This document shows, piece by piece, positions 55,970 through 64,000 of a stretch of 64,000 nucleotides of DNA (within the stretch, counting starts at the first letter, position 1; the number at the start of each line of letters is the position of its first letter). Origin of the DNA: Ctenosaura bakeri (Eukaryota; Chordata; Lepidosauria; Squamata; Iguanidae). Below the pieces are notes generated by a model. The model had not been told where the DNA came from. It made no database searches and was given only the letters and a program-made list of their open reading frames with translations. Both the position numbers and the translations under genes were made by a program. Location of the stretch: positions 186,001 to 250,000 of the forward strand of contig CAOLHI010000246.1 of assembly GCA_948474755.1 (NCBI GenBank), read 5' to 3'.

Positions 55970-56455
55970 TGTTTGGTCAGACCTTGCCTGGTATATTGTG
56001 CCCAGTTCTGGGGACCACAGTTCAAAAGGCTTCTTGACAAGCTGGAACACATCCAGAGGAGAGTGACCAAGAAGATCAAAGTTCTAAAAAGCTGTGAGAA
56101 ACTATTTAGTGAGTTGGATATGTTTGGCCTAGAGAAACAGACTGAGAAGTGACATGATAGCCATCTTTAAATACCTGAAGGGATATTGTATATATTTATA
56201 TGGTTTGCTGCTGCTCCAGAGACTAGAACACCCAACAATGGATTCAAGCTGCAAGAAAAGAGATGCACCTGAACTTTAAGAAATACTTCTTGTCTATAAG
56301 ACTTGTTTGTGGACATTCCATATTAGGAAGTCCTTAAACAGAGGTTGGATGGGCATTTTTCAGGAACACTTTAGTTGTATATTCCTGCATGACAGAGGGT
56401 AGAACCGGATGGTCTTCACAGTCTTTTTCAACTCTATGATTCTTTGATTTCTGAA
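55970..56455 (+). mobile_element. CR1 LINE ORF2 C-terminus and 3' end, plus orientation
   Basis: The frame around 55993-56120 encodes WGPQFKRLLDKLEHIQRR, then a 'sEkL.sELdMFgLEKQ' block, the typical CR1 ORF2 C-terminal sequence, with later stops. The 3' end GAACCGGATGGTCTTCACAG, then CAACTCTATGATTCTTTGAT, is the CR1 tail. 5'-truncated. Confidence 0.75.
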
Positions 56456-56865
56456 AAGATAACCAAGGCAGAATCATTCCTCAAAAGCAGCCACTGCAAT
56501 ACTCCTGTCTCTTTTTGACACAGTCAGTTGACTGTGACAAGATCTGAGGAAGTCACCAGCAGTGTAATATAAAGGATCTTATGTTCAATCTTAGCTAACA
56601 GTAAAAGTAAAAAATTGCTGTTGGAGGGAACACAAGGTACTTTTAAGAGCCCATTTGAAATAGCCAGATTTTTAGAATTGCTCTTTCTCTAAAAGTAGTT
56701 TAAAGTCTGGTTCAAGTGTCATTTGTAGGTTACTTCTTTTATTGCCAGAAACCACTTACCTGTGTGACTCCTGTAACTCAAAACATAAACAGGGAGCTCC
56801 CCAGGTCTCAACATCTGTGACCTTCACCATCTTCCTCCTCCTCATTTTGTTTAGCACTACCTATA

Positions 56866-57292
56866 TGCTGTTGTGGGCCGTCATGTCATTTCTGATTTAT
56901 GATGACCTTAAGGTGAAACTTTGAGAGATATGGGTTATTTCCGCACAACACTGTTATATTGCTATTATTCTACTTTCAACATCCTATGGAATCCTGGGAT
57001 TTGTCGTTTAGACAGAGGTATTTAGAATGATCAGCCAGAGAGCAATTTGGCCTCAGTAACTACAAACACCAGGATTCCACAGGATGTTGAAAGTGGAATA
57101 ATAGCACTATAACTGTGTAGTGAGGAAATGGTCTTATTCAAAGGGGATTTACCGTTCCCTTTCTCTGAGGCTGAGACAGTGTGATTTTCCCAAAGACACC
57201 TAGTGAGTTTTCATGGCAGAGCAGGGATTTGAACCCTTCTCTCCAGAATCACAGTCCAACACTCAAACCACTACTCACACTGGCTCACTACC
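56866..57292 (-). mobile_element. tRNA-derived SINE with L2-type tail, split by a MITE
   Basis: The tail part TGCTGTTGTGGGCCGTCATG, then TCATTTCTGATTTATGATGA, lies at 56866-56932. The body resumes after 57133 with CTTTCTCTGAGGCTGAGACA, then CACCTAGTGAGTTTTCATGG. On the minus strand GGGTTCAAATCCCTGC is a good pol III box B. The gap is the MITE at 56933-57133. Confidence 0.85.
56933..57133. mobile_element. Palindromic GGCC-type MITE inside a SINE
   Basis: The left end GGTTATTTCCGCACAACAC and right end GTAGTGAGGAAATGGTC are inverted. Arms CAACATCCTATGGAATCCTG and CAGGATTCCACAGGATGTTG are complementary. It interrupts the SINE body. The target duplication is not exact. Confidence 0.75.
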
Positions 57293-58566
57293 TCATTTTA
57301 TGAAGGAAAGGTATGGCAGGTTCCCAAGAGACTTATAAAAAAGGGAAACAGCAGAGGGGGACTAAAGGTATTGGCAAGACGGGGAAAGGTGTGTGGTTCC
57401 TTTTATCACATACGCTTCTGTTTAATTACAGTTAAAAGTAGCATGATCTGGAAAGTATTTGTTCTTACTTTGGATATAGAGTCAAGTGCTGTGTGGACTG
57501 TTAATCTCACTAATCATATCTCAGGTGTTTGTTTAAATTTGCAAAAAACAGATTCCCTACCTCTCCCCTCCAAAAAAAAAACCTGTCTTTTTAAACTATT
57601 TATGTAAACAAATGGTTTTTAAGTGCTTTGTTAGATTGATGACATGCATAATCACATCCAAATCCTCAAACTGCATTCTGTGCTGTGTTGTTTGGATATT
57701 TAATCCATCAGTAATACAAGGGGTGAATTGGCATAGTTTATGTTGAATTCACTTATGAGATCTGCCGTCCCATGTGGCATCAGGCAACTCTTAATATTGA
57801 TTGAATTAAACAAGCTTACTAACTTATTTTGGAACAGGATTTTTTTTTAATGCATCATAACTTTTAACAGTTGCCTACCCCATATACTAAGATAAAACGC
57901 CAGTGAAGAACACCAGGAGAATTACATGTAGCAAACTGTCCTAGTCTAATGAGAGGCATATACCCAGAGACAGCACTGAAAAAATCCATCAAGATCAGTT
58001 GGCATTTAACAAAGTACAAAGTACGCTAACACAGCAGAACAAAGATCACGAGATAAAAGAAAGGATAGATCTTTGAACCAAATCAAACTGAGCCTAGATC
58101 TGACATCTGTATCCTGGTATCTTGAATCAATCAGGTAAACAAGTGGCAGTTGCAAGCCACTTAATTTTTTTAATGGTCAGTAGACATTTAATCGAAGCAC
58201 AGATGGTGTTTTAAGAAACAGCAAAGTTTTTATGGTTCACCTAAAGCTAAAATGAATGGCTGCTTTCTACAACAGTTTGCTGTCTTCCAAGGGAAGACAA
58301 AGTATGACTCAAGTCACAGTATGGCTTCCCCATTTTCTCTTCTTTGTGATCAAACGATCTGCAAGGCTGACAGGGCCGAACAGGGCAGTGCAGCATGTAT
58401 CAGCAAGAAAAAAACATATTATAACATACTGTTTCAGAGAACCAATGTGGTCAGACTGAATGCATCAGGAGGTTAAAGATTTGCATGTTCTACTCTAACC
58501 TACATAAACAGACTGCCACAAACAGACACAGCTATACAATCAAAGAGGTGGAGGGGAATGCAAGGG
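57293..58566. other. Unassigned sequence
   Basis: No gene or clear repeat is recognised. Frames at 57371-57607 and 58252-58476 show no known domain. Confidence 0.4.
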
Positions 58567-58750
58567 ACAACTAATCTAGAATATACAGCAAAAGCAATCC
58601 TGAAGACAGCTATCCAACTTCTGTTTAAAGACCTTCAATGAAGGAAGACCACCTGCTAGAGTCCATACCACTCCATCAGGGTGTTCATTCCACCCCTGAA
58701 CAACTCTTAACATCAGGAAGTTCTTCCTAATGTTTAGGAGGGGGGTATAA

Positions 58751-58798
58751 TTTGCTTTGCTTTGCTTTGCTTTGCTTTGCTTTGCTTTGCTTTGCTTT
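58751..58798. repeat. (TTTGC)n pentanucleotide microsatellite
   Basis: About nine units of TTTGC lie within the minus-strand CR1 frame, encoding a repeated KQSKA/SKAKQ pattern. Because the unit is 5 bp, the total length happens to keep the frame. Confidence 0.9.
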
Positions 58799-59067
58799 TC
58801 ATAGTTTGAATCTGCTGGTTCACAGGATAGATTTTGGAGTGGGAGAAAACAAGCCTGCTCCATCTTCTGCAATCTCTTCAGATATTTAAAGATGGGTATC
58901 ATGACACCTCTTAGTCTTCTCTTCTCTGGGCTAAACATAAGCAGCTCCCTAAGCTGTTTCTCACAGGGCTTGGTTTCCAGACCTTTGGACATCTTGGTTG
59001 CCCTCCTCTGGACATGTTCCAGCTTATCAATATTCTTACTGAATTGTGATGCCCATAACAAGACATA

Positions 59068-59266
59068 GGCCATTTCTGCATTACACTGTTTTAGTGCTAT
59101 TACTCCACTTTCAACATGTGGAATTTTGGGTTTGTAGTTTACTGAGGCCAAAGAGCTCTCTGGCTGAGAAATCTAAATGCCCCTTCCTAAACTGCAAACC
59201 CCTGGATTGAAGGAGGAGGGTGAAAGTGGAACAATAGCACTATGACAGTGTTGTGTAGAAATGGCC
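59068..59266. mobile_element. Palindromic GGCC MITE inside CR1
   Basis: The left end GGCCATTTCTGCATTACAC and right end GTTGTGTAGAAATGGCC are inverted. An exact ATA duplication flanks it (59065-59067 and 59267-59269). CR1 sequence resumes directly after, so the insertion boundary is precise. Confidence 0.85.
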
Positions 59267-59335
59267 ATAGTATTCCAGGTGAGTTTTGACTAAAGCAGAA
59301 TAGAACAAGACTATTACTGCCCATGATCTTGACAC

Positions 59336-59614
59336 TATATACCTGTGGAATCAGCCTAAATTGCATTGGGAGGTTGGTGGGATTTTCTTTGTTTATTTGT
59401 TTGTTTTGTTTTTGCTGCCCATTACACTGTTGACTTGTTTATCCTCTGGTCTACAGTATACACACAAACTCAGAAAGCATCTTCAGGATCTATCCAAAAG
59501 GTGGGTGAACATCAGTTGGAAAAATAGCCCATGTCATAATCATATTCCACCTTCATATGTATTCAGTCATTTGTTGCAAAAATTGGTCTTATATCTCTCT
59601 GCAGGAAATGAGAC
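59336..59614. other. Unassigned sequence
   Basis: No gene or repeat is recognised, except T-rich text near 59384-59420. Confidence 0.4.
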
Positions 59615-59617
59615 TAT

Positions 59618-60180
59618 GGCCCTTTTCACACGGGCTTTCTGTCACGCGAGAGCCCCCTGAGCCTCGCAGGAGTGGGAGCATCGCTCTGCACGACGCACTC
59701 CCACTTCCGCCGCGCTCACGGGCTGCAGTGGCGCGATCGTGGGTTTTTTGATTTTCGCCTCAAAGCGAAAATCACCAGCGCTCACGCAACGCTCCCAGCA
59801 CCCACGCGCACTTACCTCCTGTGCGGAGCGTCGGGGAGGCGGCTGGGTCGTGCTTCCTTTCCTCCGCCCCTGTGGAAGGAAGGGGCGGGGTGGGGCACTA
59901 GCGCGACGGACGCGACAGCCTCCTGCTTTGCGTGAGCGGGGGGGACGGACGCGACAGCCTCCTGTTTCGTGTGAGCGGGGGGGGCGGCTCGCGCCAGCCT
60001 CCTGCTTCACCCGGGGGGGAGGGCGGCTCGCGCGAGAAGGCTCCTCCGGGAGGCTGCCGCTTCCCCCTCGTTCCTTCGCCTGTGGAAGGAACGAGGGGGG
60101 AAATGGCAGCCTCCCAGAGGAGCCTTCTCGCGCGAGCCGCTCTCCCCACTCGCGCGAGAAGCCTCAATGCGAAAAGGGCC
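59618..60180. mobile_element. CpG-rich GGCC-ended DNA transposon, 563 bp
   Basis: The left end GGCCCTTTTCACACGGGC and right end GCGAAAAGGGCC are inverted. The flanks TAT and AAT fit a 3-bp site with one change. The interior is full of CGCG words and internal inverted repeats (CCTCGTTCCTTCGCCTGTGG against CTGTGGAAGGAACGAGG). Open frames of 87 to 175 residues on both strands come from the GC content. CpG density is island-like, in strong contrast to the flanks. Confidence 0.75.
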
Positions 60181-60284
60181 AATGTTCATGTGTGTATCTG
60201 ATTTGGGTTTGGGTCAATAATCCTAATGGCTCTCTTTCAGGAATAACAGGGGCAATTCAATGCTAAGTCTTTTACCAGCATGTA

Positions 60285-60410
60285 AGGCTGAGGTTGGAAA
60301 CCTTTTGCCCTCCAGATGTTGTTAGACTTCAAACCCTATCATCCCTATATATTAGCTATGCTGGCTAGGGCTTATGGTGGTTGGAGCCCAACAACTTCTT
60401 CAGGCCATAG
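60285..60410. repeat. Palindromic interspersed repeat (CCTCCAGATGTTG type)
   Basis: GAAACCTTTTGCCCTCCAGA, then TGTTGTTAGACTTCAAACCC, faces GTGGTTGGAGCCCAACAACT, with a central TAGCTATGCTGGCTAGGGCT. Such palindromes are widespread in squamates. The class is probably hAT-like, unproven. Confidence 0.5.
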
Positions 60411-60505
60411 CTTCCCTCCATTTGGTGTAAGGTGAACCTCTGAAATTCAGAGATGCTAAATGTTTCTCTGGCCCTATATCTCCTGTGGTGGATGGATAAA
60501 CCACC

Positions 60506-61637
<1,132 letters not shown>

Positions 61638-62261
61638 CTGTTGGCTCTCCACATTCACTAGGGTTAGAGGTGCAAGATTCTCACAAAACATGAATAACAA
61701 AATGCAAGTTTGTCCCCACCAGAAAGGGGCTAAGGCATGGTGAAGGGAACAGGCACCGAGGGCCCAAACTAGGGCCATTTCCGCACTAGCCTGTTATAGT
61801 GCGGTGATTCCACTTTCAACATCCTCTGGAATCATGGGGTTTGCAGTTTCCTCCTGAAACTGCAAACCCCAGGATTCCAGAGGATATTGAAAGTGGAATC
61901 ATCGTGCTATAACAGGCTAGTGCAGAAATGACCCTAGGTCAGGGAAAGGAGAGGGAGTGGGTCAACATAGTGGCCCTACACTTTCTGTCTCTTCCCATCT
62001 CTTTCCTTGGGTATGGAGGAGGCATCAGAAGAGGGTTTAGAGAAACTGGATTGTGAGCCATCTTTAGCTGGCTTGGCAGTGGCTGCTGGAGAAGGAAGAC
62101 AACCAGAAGGAGGGATTTTTAGCGGCTGTGTGGCCTGACTGGAGCTGCTGAGAGAGAAAGTTCTTCTGGAAATGAAATGCCTGAGGGAGGAGCAAGGGTT
62201 GGTGAAACTCACAAATAATCAGTCCATGAAAGTGAAACCCACAAATGTGTAGGACCAACTG
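61638..62261. mobile_element. Non-autonomous Tigger/pogo-like DNA transposon, second copy
   Basis: The element is flanked by TA (61636-61637 and 62262-62263). The left end CTGTTGGCTCTCCACATTCA and right end CACAAATGTGTAGGACCAAC match the element at 4248-4694. Internal segments align, for example GGTCAGGGAAAGGAG and CAGTGGCTGCTGGAG. It is longer because it contains the MITE at 61772-61933. Confidence 0.75.
61772..61933. mobile_element. Palindromic GGCC MITE nested in the Tigger-like element
   Basis: It starts GGGCCATTTCCGCACTAG and ends CTAGTGCAGAAATGACC. The flanking CTA (61769-61771 and 61934-61936) is a 3-bp duplication. In the sister element near 4335 the text runs CCAAACAAGGTCAGGG without the insert, which gives the empty site. 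The arms are almost perfectly complementary. Confidence 0.88.
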
Positions 62262-62421
62262 TATTAATTGTCCAGTGAGGTTTCAGTTATAAGGAGCAAC
62301 CTAAAAAGCCAACTAAACATCTTTTCTTTAAAATTGAGTAAAATAACTTCTGAGGGAGATCATAATACAAAATGGAGAAATAGATCAAGATGGGCCATCT
62401 ATTTATTTAAATTCAGATGTA

Positions 62422-63233
62422 CCGTATTTTCCGATGTATAAGATGACTTTTTAACCAAGGAAAATCTTCTCAAAAGTCGGGGGTCGTCTTATACGCCGGG
62501 TGTTGTCTTATAGGGTGGTTGCTGAAACTTCCGAGCCGGACTGGAGAATCTGCAGTTACCGCATACGGTGGGGGGAGCTCAAAAATGGCTGCGGCCGCAT
62601 CCCCGCCGTATGTGGCGACTGTATGAACGCACCAAGGGCAGCGCTGTACAAGTACGGTAGAAGAAAATCCACTCACCAGGATTCATGGAAAGAAGTGACT
62701 TAACATGGTCCCGATGATGAGGTGAGGCGGCGCCTCACCAGGAAGGTGTAAGTGAAGGGCGGAGCAAGCTGCAGGCGTCCAGGATGCCCGGGGTATGGAA
62801 AAAAGAGATAGAGCGGCGCTGTGCCCAGAAAAACATGCCTCTTTCACCCATCTGGCCCACCCTTGTATCCTCTTACCGTACCTCCTTCTCTGCCTCTCAG
62901 ATCTCACTCCTGAGGACTGCAGTGAAGCAGCGCAGGCGCGCATGTGCGAGATCTGAGAGGCAGAGAAGGAGGTACGGTAATAGGATACAAGGACAGGCCA
63001 GACGGGTGAAAGAGGCATGTTTGCGCTACCGCTCTGATAGTTTTGGAGACAGGGAGGGCTGGGCAGGCAGGGAGAGCTGACCAATCCAAGCAGGCTTTGT
63101 ATACAACAACCAGCCAATCGCTGGTAAGAGGGGTAGTCTTATACGGCGAGTATATCCCAAACTCTATATTTTAACTGGAAAAGTTGGGGGTCGTCTTATA
63201 TGCCCAGTCATTTTATACGCCGGAAAATACGGG
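62422..63233. mobile_element. 812-bp DNA transposon with CCGTATTTTCCG ends
   Basis: The left end CCGTATTTTCCGATGTATAA and right end TTATACGCCGGAAAATACGG are inverted, and the subterminal GGGGTCGTCTTATACGCC (62480) and GGGGTCGTCTTATATGCC (63187) are direct copies. TA (or GTA) flanks both sides, compatible with a Tc1/mariner-type duplication. The interior includes a long hairpin at 62831-63022. No transposase frame is present; it is non-autonomous. Confidence 0.7.
62831..63022. repeat. Long inverted repeat (about 76-bp arms) inside the transposon
   Basis: The arm at 62831-62906 (AAACATGCCTCTTTCACCC through AGATCTC) is nearly the reverse complement of 62947-63022 (GAGATCTGAGAGGCAGAGAA through GGGTGAAAGAGGCATGTTT). 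The loop is about 40 nt. The arms differ by only a few bases. Confidence 0.85.
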
Positions 63234-63235
63234 TA

Positions 63236-63562
63236 ACTATTTCAATTAATTTCTATAACAGGCAAAAGGCATATAAACAGAATGTAATATAGTAATGGGG
63301 ATGAGGAAAATGGCTGAATTAAAACTTATCAAGAGATTGTATTCTGTTTGTTTAGGTATTATTTCCTGTCCCATTATAGCAGGTGAAAATGCTACTGCTC
63401 AATGCCCAGTGAATAGGTCAGTGAATAGTAAAAGAACTGCTATTCAGGACTTGATCCTGGATGAGTGTACCAACCTGCCTTGGGGAGAAAATTAGTCCCA
63501 CTCAGCATTTTCCACCATGATATTCTGTGAAGGAGCAAATGAGATCTGAGCAGTAAGGAAAC
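63236..63562. other. Unassigned sequence
   Basis: The open frame at 63295-63495 has no recognisable domain. No repeat is recognised. Confidence 0.4.
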
Positions 63563-63565
63563 AAA

Positions 63566-64000
63566 GGCCTTTTCCACACCGGGCAAAGGAATCTCCCCAC
63601 GCCACTACTCACCAGACCTTTCGGCTCCCCAGTTCAGTCCATGGCGCTCCGGAACAATGCGTGCTCATCAATACGCACTGCTCCAGCATCCCAAATGGCG
63701 GCTTCCAGTTGGTCGAGGGTCTTGACCAACCACTGAAGCCCACCAGCCTAAAGCCCACCCCCAGGCAGATCACAGGCTCACATTGGTGCGAGCCTGCGAA
63801 TCTGCATAAGGGGGCAGGCTTGCAGTGGCCCGCTGCGTGCTTTTGAAAGACCAAAAGAAACAAGTCTTTCAAAAGTACGCTGGAGGACTACTTGGGGTTG
63901 TTCCGGACTGGACTGAGGTACGGATCTACATTAAATAGGTCTGACCCAGTCCGATCCGAGGTGCAGACATCCTTCTTGGAGGACAGACTGCACCATTTCA
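63566..64000. mobile_element. GC-rich GGCC-ended DNA transposon, cut by window end
   Basis: The left end is GGCCTTTTCCACACCGGG. The interior matches the reversed orientation of the 11894-12381 family (for example ATCCCAAATGGCGGCTTCCA and a terminal CTGCACCATTTCA). The right end and target duplication lie outside the window. Confidence 0.75.

Larger units (their letters stand above)
58567..59335 (-). mobile_element. CR1 LINE ORF2 C-terminus, minus orientation, split by a MITE
   Basis: The minus-strand frame over about 58576-59064 encodes KLEHVQRRATKMSKGLE, CEKQLRELLMFSPEKRRLRG, IFKYLKRLQKMEQACF, LNIRKNFLMLRVVQGWNEHP and LPSLKVFKQKLDSCLQD, the standard CR1 ORF2 ending. A pentanucleotide run interrupts it in frame at 58751-58798. 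The upstream ORF2 part continues beyond the MITE at 59068-59266, with TATTCCAGGTGAGTTTTGAC at 59271. The coding sequence is otherwise open, so it decayed less than the other CR1 pieces. Confidence 0.85.

Noticed and set aside
57180..57292. tRNA gene suggested by a good box B on the minus strand
   Set aside because: It is the head of a SINE with body and tail; no cloverleaf or anticodon arm is intact.
59642..60266. Arginine/glycine/proline-rich open frames up to 175 residues
   Set aside because: They arise from the CpG-rich transposon at 59618-60180 on both strands at once and have no conserved motif.

Overview
The window is a stretch of vertebrate nuclear DNA, most likely from a squamate reptile and perhaps a pleurodont iguanian lizard. 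The evidence is the mixture of repeats: an AT-rich L1, a BovB/RTE-like LINE, CR1 and L2-like LINE fragments, tRNA- and 5S-rRNA-derived SINEs that appear to share an L2-type tail, and many short palindromic DNA transposons with GGCC ends. The lineage is inferred from repeat style only; no host gene identifies it. I found no convincing host exon, tRNA gene, rRNA gene or CRISPR array. The region reads as intergenic or as a large intron.

Layout. 0-12 kb: small palindromic DNA transposons, a Tigger/pogo-like element, a foldback element, L2-like fragments, SINEs and a decayed BovB/RTE-like LINE. 12-20 kb: a GC-rich GGCC-ended transposon, two decayed L1 3' ends and an LTR-like element sitting inside a 5S-derived SINE. 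20-28 kb: mostly unassigned sequence, with a short interstitial telomere-like tract. 28.0-34.05 kb: an essentially full-length L1 with a 13-bp target-site duplication, an intact ORF1 and an ORF2 that is open through endonuclease and reverse transcriptase and then broken. 34-44 kb: GGCC-ended transposons, CR1 3' ends and SINEs. 44-45 kb: a second, different L1 ORF1 fragment. 45-50 kb: unassigned sequence, a hAT-like element and a second solo LTR with a perfect 4-bp duplication. 50-64 kb: L2 and CR1 pieces, more GGCC elements (one very CpG-rich), long microsatellites, a second Tigger-like copy and an 812-bp element with a long internal hairpin.

The only complete coding capacity is L1 ORF1 and the first 738 residues of L1 ORF2. 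These proteins normally act together: ORF1p coats the RNA, while ORF2p nicks DNA and reverse transcribes. The other elements look non-autonomous or dead here. The main biological content is the insertion history. DNA transposons lie inside SINEs, CR1 and a Tigger-like element, and an LTR lies inside a 5S SINE, so relative ages can be read directly. I did not find a clear new multi-gene system. The best leads are the young L1 with an in-frame minisatellite in ORF1 and a G-rich inter-ORF spacer, the paired LTR family, and the GGCC-ended transposons with 3-bp duplications.
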